DNA from: an uncultured Opitutia bacterium
GTDB taxonomy: Bacteria; Verrucomicrobiota; Verrucomicrobiia; Opitutales; UBA953
Length of the DNA stretch: 32,236 bases
Assembly: GCA_903925205.1 (NCBI GenBank)
Contig: CAIYEN010000279.1
Location: 1-32,236, forward strand
Direction: 5' to 3'
Shown here: positions 8,910 through 18,144 of the stretch, in pieces
How the letters are laid out: each line of letters starts with the position of its first letter
Position numbering within the stretch: position 1 is the first letter of the stretch
Position numbers and translations under genes: made by a program
The notes under the pieces: model-generated
Seen by the model: the letters and a program-made list of their open reading frames with translations, nothing else
The model's database searches: none
Told to the model about the DNA's origin: nothing

Positions 8910-9373
8910 CGACGACGACTCATGGCCCGCGAGATCTCCCGCTTGGCGTCACGCTCCTTGATGTCCTGACGGCGGTCGTGCTGCTTCTTGCCCTTGCCCA
9001 CAGCAATCAGGCACTTGGCCAAGCCATGCTTAAAGTAGATCTTGAGCGGGATGACCGTGGCACCGCCGGAACGGACCTCCTCGGTGAGCTTAGCCACCTC
9101 GGCCGCATGGAGCAGCAACTTGCGCGTGCGGTAAGGGTCGTGGTTGTTGTGATTACCGAAATCGTATTCCGCGATGTGGGCGTGGAAAAGCACCGGCCCC
9201 TTCGGCGTCAGGCGCACGAAAGAATCCGCAATGTTCGCTCGCCCGAGGCGCAGGGACTTCACCTCGGTACCTAACAACATCAGGCCAGCCTCATAGGTCT
9301 GACCGATGAAGTAATCCCGTCCGGCCTTGGGATTGCCGACCTCTGGAAGGGAATGCTCTTTACGTGCGGCCAT
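8906..9373 (-). CDS. smpB: SsrA-binding protein SmpB
   Basis: A 155-residue partner of tmRNA in trans-translation, the rescue of ribosomes stalled on mRNAs lacking a stop codon. Family hallmarks include GTEVKSLRLGRANI (RNA-binding OB fold), the HNNHDPYRTRKLLLH segment, and a lysine/arginine-rich C-terminal tail (GKGKKQHDRRQDIKERD) that folds into the mRNA channel. The length is standard. The start at 9373 gives MAARKEHSLPEVGN; no Shine-Dalgarno is visible before it. It is followed directly by trmL with a 4-base overlap and preceded by rpoZ 53 bases upstream on the same strand. I do not see the tmRNA gene ssrA in the window. Confidence 0.96.
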   Translation of the reverse strand: MAARKEHSLPEVGNPKAGRDYFIGQTYEAGLMLLGTEVKSLRLGRANIADSFVRLTPKGPVLFHAHIAEYDFGNHNNHDPYRTRKLLLHAAEVAKLTEEVRSGGATVIPLKIYFKHGLAKCLIAVGKGKKQHDRRQDIKERDAKREISRAMSRRR

Positions 9374-9426
9374 GATGGTGCGTCGGGGCTACCCGCCGAT
9401 GGCCGGAAACCTCAGCGCGGAACCGC

Positions 9427-9678
9427 TTAGGCCTTACCCTGGTCTTCCTCGGCAAACGCCCAGGAGATGCGACCTTCGATGATTTCGCGGAGGGCGATAT
9501 CTTCAGGGGAAAGGGTCTCGTAGAGGTCACCGCCCAAGAGGTGCTTGTACTTGGGAGGGGAGCCCTGCGGGCGTTCAGCCGTCGCGCGGAGCTGCTTCAC
9601 ACGCTTGGAGACAACATTGATGAGAATGTTGGCGTCAGGAATGATCTTTCGGGCATCTTGCAGGTAGTCGTCGCGCAT
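9427..9678 (-). CDS. rpoZ: RNA polymerase omega subunit
   Basis: An 83-residue small protein matching the omega subunit, which assists folding and assembly of the beta' subunit. Omega-like features are the N-terminal helix LQDARKIIPDANILINVVSKRVKQL-type pattern (aliphatic core followed by a basic V-S-K-R-V-K-Q-L stretch) and the later LREIIEGRI segment that corresponds to the conserved AL-EI-G region. I chose the ATG at 9678; an in-frame GTG five codons upstream (9693) would lie inside a perfect hairpin. That hairpin ends four bases before the ATG and covers the place where a Shine-Dalgarno should be. The gene lies upstream of smpB on the same strand and is divergent from dgkA. Omega proteins are short and divergent, so this is less certain than its neighbours. 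Confidence 0.8.
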   Translation of the reverse strand: MRDDYLQDARKIIPDANILINVVSKRVKQLRATAERPQGSPPKYKHLLGGDLYETLSPEDIALREIIEGRISWAFAEEDQGKA

Positions 9679-9682
9679 GGTG

Positions 9683-9701
9683 GGTTCCCGCACAGGGAAC
9701 C
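9683..9701 (-). promoter_or_regulatory. Perfect hairpin in the rpoZ leader, abutting the start codon
   Basis: On the minus strand GGTTCCC and GGGAACC form a 7-bp perfect stem with a 5-base loop (TGTGC). Its 3' edge is four bases from the rpoZ ATG at 9678. It would fold over the ribosome entry site in the mRNA. There is no T-run, so it is not a terminator. A regulatory role is inference. Confidence 0.5.
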
Positions 9702-9802
9702 ACGAAACCTAGGGCAGCACCCCCCTCTGGCAAGCGTTTTCAAAAGGGGGCAAAAATGCCTTTGCCCTCCCCCTTTCGGGGGTAATAACCTGCCGACCTG
9801 CC

Positions 9803-10207
9803 ATGTCTGACCCTGAATCCTACGGCCAACAGATGAAATCCAAGGGGGGTATCTCCCGTGTTTTCAAGGCCTTGGGGTACACCTGGGACGGGCTCAAAGC
9901 CGCGGCCCAGCACGAAGAAGCCTTCAAACAGGAGCTTTATATCATCGTCCCGCTCTCCGTCGCGGCCTGGTTAATGCCCGTCTCGATGATCGAGCGCGCC
10001 CTCTTGTTCTCCGTCCTGCAGCTCATCCTGATCGTGGAACTGCTCAATTCGGCCATCGAGGCTAATACGGACCATATCTCCTTGGAACGTCACCCCTTAG
10101 CCAAGCGGGCCAAGGACATGGGCAGTGCGGCGGTCTTCCTAGCGATTGTCATCGCCGTCGCCTGCTGGGTCTGCGTCCTCTGGCAGCACTTCCAAAAAGC
10201 CGCCTAA
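9803..10207 (+). CDS. dgkA: Diacylglycerol kinase, integral membrane type (DgkA)
   Basis: A 134-residue inner-membrane kinase that phosphorylates diacylglycerol or undecaprenol with ATP, recycling lipid by-products of envelope synthesis. Three membrane helices lie at about 45-60, 64-82 and 107-128, after an amphipathic N-terminal helix. The catalytic signature VELLNSAIEANTD carries the glutamates equivalent to E. coli Glu69 and Glu76 (here Glu79 and Glu86), and the family block AKDMGSAAV is intact. The start at 9803 has no clear Shine-Dalgarno. It is divergent from rpoZ and convergent with the PTS-like gene, whose stop lies four bases beyond its own. In the upstream 109 bases there is a stem GGGCAAA/TTTGCCC (9748-9754 with 9761-9767) and a C5/G5 hairpin (9769-9782), with no convincing promoter. 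Confidence 0.94.
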   Translation: MSDPESYGQQMKSKGGISRVFKALGYTWDGLKAAAQHEEAFKQELYIIVPLSVAAWLMPVSMIERALLFSVLQLILIVELLNSAIEANTDHISLERHPLAKRAKDMGSAAVFLAIVIAVACWVCVLWQHFQKAA

Positions 10208-10222
10208 GGCCTCAGAGGCCTT
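10206..10222. terminator. Palindrome spanning both stop codons of dgkA and the IIA-like gene
   Basis: AAGGCCTC-A-GAGGCCTT is a perfect 8+8 inverted repeat covering the 4-base gap between two convergent stop codons (TAA at 10205-10207, minus-strand TGA at 10214-10212). On the minus strand it is followed nine bases later by five Ts. It may act as a weak bidirectional terminator. The T-run is poor, so confidence is limited. Confidence 0.4.
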
Positions 10223-10775
10223 CGCGGGGCTCGCTGGCTGGACCCGACTCACAAGGCGGCTTGACCGTGAGGCGGAGCATGCGGGCACGGACATCGGGAA
10301 GTTCCGCCGACTGCACGAGGGATACCCAATCGAGCAGGCCGTGTCGCACTTCCCCCAACGTGTCGCATTGACGCAGAGTCTCGATGCCACCGGTCAGCGT
10401 GATGGCTTTGGCTAGGCCGGACATTTCCTTCAGAAAGCCCACCCGCTGGCAGTCGGGAATCCAATAGGCAATCACGAGATGGACCGGCTTGCCGTCGCCC
10501 GCCTCGTAATCGAGGCCAGTCGCGGACCAGCCCAGCGCACAGTAGATATCTGCGGTAATGCCGTCGACGCGGGCATGGGGGCAAGCGACCCCTTCGGCGA
10601 TGGCGGTATTGCCTAAGCCTTCGCGAGCGAGCATGGCCTCGACAACGCCCGAGTCGTCCGGAATCTCCGGAATCGCCTCCAAGACACGGCCCAAGAATTC
10701 AAACGCACCCTTCTTGGACGTCTCGGTGAGTTCGAAGAGGCGGCCAGCCTGCAAGGCTTCGAGAAGGATGCGCAT
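10212..10775 (-). CDS. PTS EIIA type-2 / PtsN-like phosphocarrier domain protein
   Basis: A 187-residue cytoplasmic protein with one EIIA domain of the fructose/nitrogen (PtsN) class. The phospho-accepting histidine is His67 in GLGNTAIAEGVACPHAR, matching the usual G-x-G-x-A-x-PH pattern. The fold otherwise follows type-2 IIA: an N-terminal amphipathic region, VHLVIAYWIPD as the central strand, and a long C-terminal helix region. No IIB or IIC permease gene is nearby, which argues for a regulatory rather than sugar-transporting role. It lies 12 bases downstream of the Mg2+ ATPase gene on the same strand, so the two probably form an operon. It is a little longer than E. coli PtsN (163). It may be a PtsN orthologue, but without HPr or NPr genes here the name is not assigned. 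Confidence 0.82.
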   Translation of the reverse strand: MRILLEALQAGRLFELTETSKKGAFEFLGRVLEAIPEIPDDSGVVEAMLAREGLGNTAIAEGVACPHARVDGITADIYCALGWSATGLDYEAGDGKPVHLVIAYWIPDCQRVGFLKEMSGLAKAITLTGGIETLRQCDTLGEVRHGLLDWVSLVQSAELPDVRARMLRLTVKPPCESGPASEPREGL

Positions 10776-10787
10776 GGAAGTAAAAGG

Positions 10788-13412
10788 TCAGGCCGCGCGC
10801 AGGCGCGGACGGGCAATTAAGTGGGCGATGGTGACGTAGGCAACCGTCATCAATAGGAGCGCAGACCAGTAGACCGGACCGAGCCCAGCCCCATTCAGAC
10901 CAAGCCCCGTGACCCATGGAGAGAACGTCAACCAGATGGCAAAGCTGATGGCGGCAAGCGTCGTCAGGGTGAGTTGCCACGAGGCCCGTGAACCGATGAA
11001 CGGAATCTTCGGGGAGCGGATGACATGGACGACCAAGGTCTGGGTGACGATGGACTCGATGAACCAGCCGGTCTGGAAGAGGATGACGAACTGCACCTGG
11101 CCGGCCGCATCCAGCGTCGACCAAGACCCGTGGCAGACCGCGGGGCAGACGATGAACCACATGAGCGCAAACGTCAGGTAATCGAAGAGCGAAGACACCG
11201 GCCCTAACCAGACCATGAAGCCCTTGATGCCGGAAATATCCCACTGCCGGGGCTTGGAAATCTGGTCCTTCTCGACGCGGTCAAAGGGAATGGCCGTCTG
11301 CGAGAAGTCGTAGGCGAAGTTGTTCAAGAGGATCAGCACCGGGGTCAACGGCTGGAACGGCAGGAGCAACGCGGCCCCGAGCACCGAGAACATGTTCCCG
11401 AAATTCGAGGAAGCGCCCATCCGGATGTACTTCTCAATATTACAGAAAATGCGGCGGCCTTCATCGATGCCGTCAACCAAGACGAGCAGCGACTTCTCCA
11501 GCAGAACCGCGTCGGCCGATTCCTTGGCGACGTCGACCGCGGTGTCGACGGAGATGCCGACGTCGGCGGCCTTAAGGGCGAGGACGTCGTTAATACCGTC
11601 GCCCATGAAACCGACGGTGTGCCCTTGGGCCTTGAGTGAGCGAATGACCTGCTCCTTCTGCGCTGGCGTTAACCGGGCCAAGATGTCGGCCGCGAGGACC
11701 GCGGCGTCGAAAGTTACCTGATCCATGGCCGCTAACTGCGCCCCCGTAAGAACGCGGCCAACGGGCATGCCGACATCCGCACAGACCTTGCGTGAAACCA
11801 GCTCGTTATCGCCCGTGAGAATCTTCGCACGAACGCCGCGCTCGCGCAGGCCGGCCAAGGCCGTGGCCGCGGTTTCCTTCGGGGGGTCAAAGAAAGCGAG
11901 GTACCCCAACAAGACGAGGTTGGCCTCATCGGCCGTACCGAAGACTTCCTTGCTCCGATCGAACTCACGGTAGGCCAACGCGATGACGCGGAAGCCTTGG
12001 GCGGACAGCGCGCGGTACTCCTCCATAACCTCGTCCTTAATCAACGGGATCATGGTGTGGATTTCATCGTCAATCTGATACTGACCGCAGACGGCCAAGA
12101 TCTCCTCCACGGCGCCCTTACAGATCAGCAGGTGGTCCCCTTCGTGGTCGACGACGACCGACATGCGGCGGCGCTGGAAGTCGAAGGGGATTTCGTCGAC
12201 CTTGCGGCAGCTCCGTTCGACGTCGAGGTCCGTGCGGGAAAGAATCGCCCGATCGAGCAAGTTGCGTAGGCCCGTCTGGTAATAGGCGTTCATCCACGCG
12301 TAACGCAGCACATCTTCGGAATCGCGGCCAATGACGTCGACATGGCGCTGGAGCACGATGTGGTCCTGCGTGAGCGTCCCCGTCTTGTCCGTACAGAAGA
12401 TATCCATCGCCCCGAGGTTCTGGATCGCGTCGAGGCGCTTCATCACGACTTTCAGGCGCGCGAGCGAGCGCGCCCCCTTGGACAAGCAAGCCGCCAAAAT
12501 CATTGGCAGCATTTCCGGCGTCAGGCCCACCGCGACCGTGAGTGCAAAGAGGAAGGCGTCCTGCACGTTACCCGTGCGCCAGGCGCTGAAGCCGAAGGTC
12601 AACGTTACCATGATCAGCATCATGCGGATCATCATCCACACGAAGCTCTTGGTGCCGCGCTCGAAAGCGGTGGCGTCCTTGCGCTCCACGAGCCGAGCAG
12701 ACATCGCCCCGAACTGCGTCGCGCGACCGGTGGCGAGCACCAGCGCGCGGGCCGACCCACTCTGAACGTTGGCCCCCATGAGGCAGCCATTCGGGCATTC
12801 CTGGGCCGAAACGTCGCCAGGCACGGTGGCCATGACGACACGCTCGACGGGCATCGACTCCCCAGTCAGCGCAGATTGCGACAAGAAGAAATCCTTGGCC
12901 TGTAACAAGCGACAATCGGCCGGAATGATCGAGCCAGCGGCGAGCACCACGACGTCGCCAGGGACAATCTGGTCAATCGGCACGGTGACTTCGACGCCAT
13001 CGCGCATGACATCGCAAGTGGTCTTCACCATCGCCTGCAGCTTAGCGATGGTCTGCGCCGAGCGACTCTCCTGGAAATAGGAAAGGAAGACCGAGAAGAA
13101 TACCATCCCACCCACCAAGGAGGTGCTCAGGATCTTTTTCGTCTCATCGTCCTCAAAGAAGAAGGAGAGGATACAAATCACCATCAACTGCACCACGAGC
13201 GGTTCCTTAAACTTGCGGAGCAGTTCAACCAATGCACTTGGGCGCGGGGCCGAGACGGAGTTCGGACCGAACTCCTCCAGCCGCGCGGCGGCCTCGGCAG
13301 CGGTCAGGCCTTCCTTCCGCGCCTGCACGGCGGCGAAGGCGGCCTCCTCTGGGCCACGGAGCCACTGGCCAGTTTGGGCATTCTCTTCGGTGGCGGGCTT
13401 CTTCTCGGACAT
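10788..13412 (-). CDS. mgtA: Magnesium-translocating P-type ATPase (MgtA/MgtB family)
   Basis: An 874-residue inner-membrane P-type ATPase that uses ATP to import Mg2+. It has the TGES actuator loop (183-186), the phosphorylated Asp342 in CTDKTGTLT, TGDNELV and GDGIND in the P and N domains, and about ten membrane helices. The transmembrane motif VAVGLTPEMLPMI is characteristic of the MgtA/MgtB group rather than of Ca2+ or heavy-metal pumps. The length (874) and the N-terminal cation-ATPase segment agree with the family (about 900). The region upstream (13413-13516) contains no recognisable Mg2+-sensing leader, although a proline-rich leader peptide could be missed by eye. The gene is followed after 12 bases by the PTS IIA-like gene. 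No good Shine-Dalgarno precedes the ATG. Confidence 0.93.
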   Translation of the reverse strand: MSEKKPATEENAQTGQWLRGPEEAAFAAVQARKEGLTAAEAAARLEEFGPNSVSAPRPSALVELLRKFKEPLVVQLMVICILSFFFEDDETKKILSTSLVGGMVFFSVFLSYFQESRSAQTIAKLQAMVKTTCDVMRDGVEVTVPIDQIVPGDVVVLAAGSIIPADCRLLQAKDFFLSQSALTGESMPVERVVMATVPGDVSAQECPNGCLMGANVQSGSARALVLATGRATQFGAMSARLVERKDATAFERGTKSFVWMMIRMMLIMVTLTFGFSAWRTGNVQDAFLFALTVAVGLTPEMLPMILAACLSKGARSLARLKVVMKRLDAIQNLGAMDIFCTDKTGTLTQDHIVLQRHVDVIGRDSEDVLRYAWMNAYYQTGLRNLLDRAILSRTDLDVERSCRKVDEIPFDFQRRRMSVVVDHEGDHLLICKGAVEEILAVCGQYQIDDEIHTMIPLIKDEVMEEYRALSAQGFRVIALAYREFDRSKEVFGTADEANLVLLGYLAFFDPPKETAATALAGLRERGVRAKILTGDNELVSRKVCADVGMPVGRVLTGAQLAAMDQVTFDAAVLAADILARLTPAQKEQVIRSLKAQGHTVGFMGDGINDVLALKAADVGISVDTAVDVAKESADAVLLEKSLLVLVDGIDEGRRIFCNIEKYIRMGASSNFGNMFSVLGAALLLPFQPLTPVLILLNNFAYDFSQTAIPFDRVEKDQISKPRQWDISGIKGFMVWLGPVSSLFDYLTFALMWFIVCPAVCHGSWSTLDAAGQVQFVILFQTGWFIESIVTQTLVVHVIRSPKIPFIGSRASWQLTLTTLAAISFAIWLTFSPWVTGLGLNGAGLGPVYWSALLLMTVAYVTIAHLIARPRLRAA

Positions 13413-13516
13413 GGGACGAAAGGGTCTATCACTCTAGACTTCGGGACGAGTCCAGCCAGCCCAGAGTCCCACCTCGCTTGGTAAGTCGGCAGCAGTTCTG
13501 CGCAGGGGCCAAAGCC

Positions 13517-13549
13517 TAAAACGAAAGAACCCGCCGAGGGGCGGGTTCT
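13517..13549 (-). terminator. Intrinsic terminator after rpmB
   Basis: On the minus strand a perfect 10-bp stem, AGAACCCGCC with GGCGGGTTCT (13540-13549 with 13526-13535), has a four-base CCTC loop and is followed by TTCGTTTT. It lies about 20 bases past the rpmB stop. This is the clearest Rho-independent terminator on the minus strand in the window. It separates rpmB from mgtA. Confidence 0.88.
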
Positions 13550-13570
13550 GTTTCGATCTCGAAGGGGCGC

Positions 13571-13801
13571 TTAGGCCTTGGTGACGAGACCGGCCTTGAT
13601 GGCCTTGACGGACACCCACTGGCGCTTGACCGAGCCGTTAGGCTGGAGGACGCGGATGCGTTGGACGTTCGGACGGAAAACGCGCTTGGTCTGCTTCACA
13701 AGCTGGAAGCCGATACCGCCGCTCTTCTTGGACTGACCGCGGTGAATGATTCGGCGGCCCTTGACGGGGCGCTTGCCGGTGACGCTGCAGATACGGGACA
13801 T
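13571..13801 (-). CDS. rpmB: 50S ribosomal protein L28
   Basis: A 76-residue ribosomal protein of the large subunit. The start MSRICSVTGKRPVKG is the canonical L28 N-terminus, and the protein is rich in Lys and Arg throughout (RVFRPNVQRIRV, VSVKAIKAG). I use the ATG at 13801 because it follows AAAGGAG, the best Shine-Dalgarno in the window, twelve bases away; an in-frame start eleven codons upstream is unlikely. A strong intrinsic terminator follows. The gene sits alone rather than beside rpmG, its frequent neighbour. The C-terminus is not extended. Confidence 0.96.
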   Translation of the reverse strand: MSRICSVTGKRPVKGRRIIHRGQSKKSGGIGFQLVKQTKRVFRPNVQRIRVLQPNGSVKRQWVSVKAIKAGLVTKA

Positions 13802-13874
13802 AGTAGTTCGAGCTCCTTTGGAAGGTCGGAGCAAAGGGGTGGTGAGCCGATTGGCAAGCGGTAAGTGGACGAGG

Positions 13875-15044
13875 TTAGCTCCGACGCAAAGCGCGATCCA
13901 ACCCCTTTAAACCCTCAGAAAACTGGGCTGGATCGAGTAAAAGGCTCAAAATCAGGTACCCGGTCGTCGCCGGCATACCGTAGAAATAACCTGGGTGAGC
14001 CCAAATCCCCTCATCCAAAGCATTAAAGGTCAGGCGCTCCTCCGAGACCCCCGTCGGCAGGGCTAGGATACCCATCCAACCCGCTGGACGAGGCAAAACG
14101 GAACAGGGGTGGCCCGAAGCGACCACCCAAGCCTTGAGTGCGGCCTCATTCTGAGCCACCCGGGCTCGGAGGGAGGCCCGGAGCGGTTCGGCCCGGCGGA
14201 TAAGGTCGGGTAATGCTAACTGCGCCGCCGTGCTTACCGAAAGGAAGGCGTCGGCAATATGCTCCAAACGGCGACAGGACTCAGCGGCATGGTTCGCGGG
14301 GCCTGCCACGACAATCCAACCGGCCTTCAGTTGCGGGGCGACCGCGACCTTGGAGAGTCCGCTGAGGACATAAAGGGCCACCTGCGTTTCATCCACCCAC
14401 GTACCGGGAGACACCGTGCCCTCGGCCGGGTAATCCAGGAAGACCTCATCGCAGATGATGCCGAGGCTGTGCTTCAGCGCAAAGTTACGGAGTAAGTCGC
14501 GATCACGGCGCCCCACGAACGCACCCGTGGGGTTGGAAGGGTTGATGCAGACGATGGCCTTCGTCCGGCCGCCTACCTTCAGCTGCCCGGGGTCGATGAC
14601 CCATTCGCCGGCCAGCTGCGTCAGCTTGTATGGACGCAGCGTGACGCCTTCCAACGCGGCGAGGACTTCGAGCAATGGATAAGCGGGTTCGGGGACGAGC
14701 ACCTCGTCGCCGGGATTACAGAGTAACTTAAAGAGCCAACTGTAACCTTCGCTCGTGCTGGCGGATAAGAAGAGGCGGTCGGCGGATACGCGGACACCGC
14801 GGGCCGAATAATAATCCGCGATGGCAGCGCGCGTCGCGGCAAGACCGCGCGGGTCGGGCTCCTGCCGCTGCAGGCCTTCCTTGCGGATGAAGGAGCCGAG
14901 TTCGGCGACGGACCAACCGAACCCGGCGCTGGCCGGATTCGCATCCGACATATCGAGGAGCGGCAGATTGGCCGAGAGACGCTTAGCCTTAGCCTTGCTG
15001 AGGGCATTAGGGACATCGGCAAAAGCAAGTCTCGTACTGAACAT
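13875..15044 (-). CDS. PLP-dependent aminotransferase, class I/II (aspartate aminotransferase fold)
   Basis: A 389-residue fold-type I aminotransferase that uses pyridoxal phosphate to move amino groups between an amino acid and a 2-oxo acid; the substrate cannot be told. Key residues: the NPTG motif (171-174), Asp199 in ICDEVF that holds the pyridine nitrogen, and the Schiff-base Lys232 in LSGLSK. A few residues later, where most relatives have an arginine that contacts the cofactor phosphate (G-x-R-x-G), this protein has PQLKAGW, with Lys240 in that place. I start at 15044; an ATG three codons upstream (15053) is equally possible, and neither has a clear Shine-Dalgarno. It is divergent from fabV. 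The longer in-frame extension to 15284 runs antisense into fabV and is rejected. Confidence 0.87.
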   Translation of the reverse strand: MFSTRLAFADVPNALSKAKAKRLSANLPLLDMSDANPASAGFGWSVAELGSFIRKEGLQRQEPDPRGLAATRAAIADYYSARGVRVSADRLFLSASTSEGYSWLFKLLCNPGDEVLVPEPAYPLLEVLAALEGVTLRPYKLTQLAGEWVIDPGQLKVGGRTKAIVCINPSNPTGAFVGRRDRDLLRNFALKHSLGIICDEVFLDYPAEGTVSPGTWVDETQVALYVLSGLSKVAVAPQLKAGWIVVAGPANHAAESCRRLEHIADAFLSVSTAAQLALPDLIRRAEPLRASLRARVAQNEAALKAWVVASGHPCSVLPRPAGWMGILALPTGVSEERLTFNALDEGIWAHPGYFYGMPATTGYLILSLLLDPAQFSEGLKGLDRALRRS

Positions 15045-15064
15045 AGGAGCCATAGATGACTGAA

Positions 15065-15103
15065 TCGAGGGCTGAGTCGAGGACGGAGGGCAGAATCGAG
15101 GAC
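15065..15103 (+). repeat. Degenerate 39-base dispersed repeat, copy B
   Basis: Gapless match to copy A (8386-8424, opposite strand) at 31 of 39 positions by my count. It lies in the 141-base gap between the divergent aminotransferase and fabV genes. Four TCGAG-type or GGAG-type units recur at short intervals from about 15061, giving an imperfect tandem appearance. The gap also contains a pyrimidine-rich leader before fabV and no recognisable promoter. Confidence 0.6.
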
Positions 15104-15185
15104 AGCGGTAGGCTGACGCAACGGAGGGGGCGTCAGCACCACTTCCAGGATTGAACTCAATCCCCGCCCCTCCAAAAGTCCCCCC

Positions 15186-16388
15186 ATGACCCTTCAAGTC
15201 CTGAAACCCCGCGTGCGTGGCTTCATCTGCATCACTTCCCACCCCGAAGGTTGCGCCGCCCATGTCCGTGAGCAGATCGCCCACGTGAAGTCCCGCCCCG
15301 CACTCAAGGATGGCCCAAAGTCCGTCTTAGTCATCGGTGCGTCCACGGGCTACGGGCTCTCGTCGCGCATCGCCGCGGCCTTCGGCTCCGGCGCGGCCAC
15401 CCTCGGCGTCTTCTTTGAGCGTAACGGTGAAGGCGACAAGCCGGGTAGCCCTGGCTGGTACAACACGACCGGTTTTCACGCCGAAGCCAAGAAGGCTGGC
15501 CTCACTGCCCTCTCGCTGAACGGCGATGCCTTTTCCGCCGAGCTCAAGGCTCAGGTCATCGAGGCCATCAAGTCCAAGATGCCCGGCGGCAAGGTCGACC
15601 TCATCGTCTACTCCCTCGCCTCCCCGCGCCGCACCGCCCCGGACGGCGTCACCTACAAGTCGACGCTTAAGCCCACCGGCGCGCCTTTCCACGCCAAGAA
15701 CCTCGACACCGACCGCAAGGTCGTGAACGACGTCACCCTCGACACCGCCAACGCCGAAGAAATCGCCCACACCGTCAAGGTCATGGGCGGTGAAGACTGG
15801 GAACTCTGGATGAACGCCCTCGATGGCGCGGGCGTCCTCAAGGAAGGCTGCCAGACGGTCGCTTATTCCTACATCGGACCGCAAGTCACCTGGCCCATCT
15901 ACAAGGATGGCACCATCGGCAAGGCCAAGGAAGACCTCGAACGCGCGGGCCGCAAAATCGACGACCTCATGAAGTTGCACCGCGGTCGGGCCTTCGTGTC
16001 GGTCAATAAGGCTGTCGTGACACAGGCTAGCTCCGCGATTCCCGTGGTCCCCCTCTACGTCTCCCTACTCTTCAAAATCATGAAGGCCAAGGGGAACCAC
16101 GAAGGCTGCATCGAGCAGATTCAGCGCCTCTTCGAGAAGCAGATGTATAACGGCAACGCCCTCGACTTCGACGCGAACGGCCGCGTCCGCATCGATGACT
16201 GGGAAATGCTCCCTGAAATCCAGAAGGCCGTCTTCGATATTTGGCCGCTGGTGACCACCGAGACCCTCGACCAATACGGCGACTTCGCTGGCTACCAGAC
16301 GGACTTCCTCAAGAACTTCGGTTTCGGCCTCGCGGGCGTCGATTACGACGCGCCGACCGAAGTCGAACGCCCCATCGAGAACGTCTAA
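15186..16388 (+). CDS. fabV: Trans-2-enoyl-ACP/CoA reductase FabV
   Basis: A 400-residue NAD(P)H-dependent enoyl reductase catalysing the last step of each fatty-acid elongation cycle. Features typical of FabV rather than FabI: a long chain, GASTGYGLSSR (51-61) as the Rossmann nucleotide loop, VYSLASPRRT near 141-150, and the catalytic Tyr-x8-Lys pair at Tyr239 and Lys248 in YKDGTIGKAK. FabV enzymes are intrinsically tolerant of triclosan. The start at 15186 has a C-rich leader with no Shine-Dalgarno. parA begins two bases after the stop, so both probably share a transcript. The gene is divergent from the aminotransferase. Confidence 0.96.
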   Translation: MTLQVLKPRVRGFICITSHPEGCAAHVREQIAHVKSRPALKDGPKSVLVIGASTGYGLSSRIAAAFGSGAATLGVFFERNGEGDKPGSPGWYNTTGFHAEAKKAGLTALSLNGDAFSAELKAQVIEAIKSKMPGGKVDLIVYSLASPRRTAPDGVTYKSTLKPTGAPFHAKNLDTDRKVVNDVTLDTANAEEIAHTVKVMGGEDWELWMNALDGAGVLKEGCQTVAYSYIGPQVTWPIYKDGTIGKAKEDLERAGRKIDDLMKLHRGRAFVSVNKAVVTQASSAIPVVPLYVSLLFKIMKAKGNHEGCIEQIQRLFEKQMYNGNALDFDANGRVRIDDWEMLPEIQKAVFDIWPLVTTETLDQYGDFAGYQTDFLKNFGFGLAGVDYDAPTEVERPIENV

Positions 16389-16389
16389 A

Positions 16390-18139
<1,750 letters not shown>

Positions 18140-18144
18140 ACGGA

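Noticed and set aside
13413-13516. Possible Mg2+ riboswitch or leader peptide upstream of mgtA.
   Set aside because: I find no recognisable M-box-like conserved segments, no proline-rich short open frame and no terminator-antiterminator pair here.
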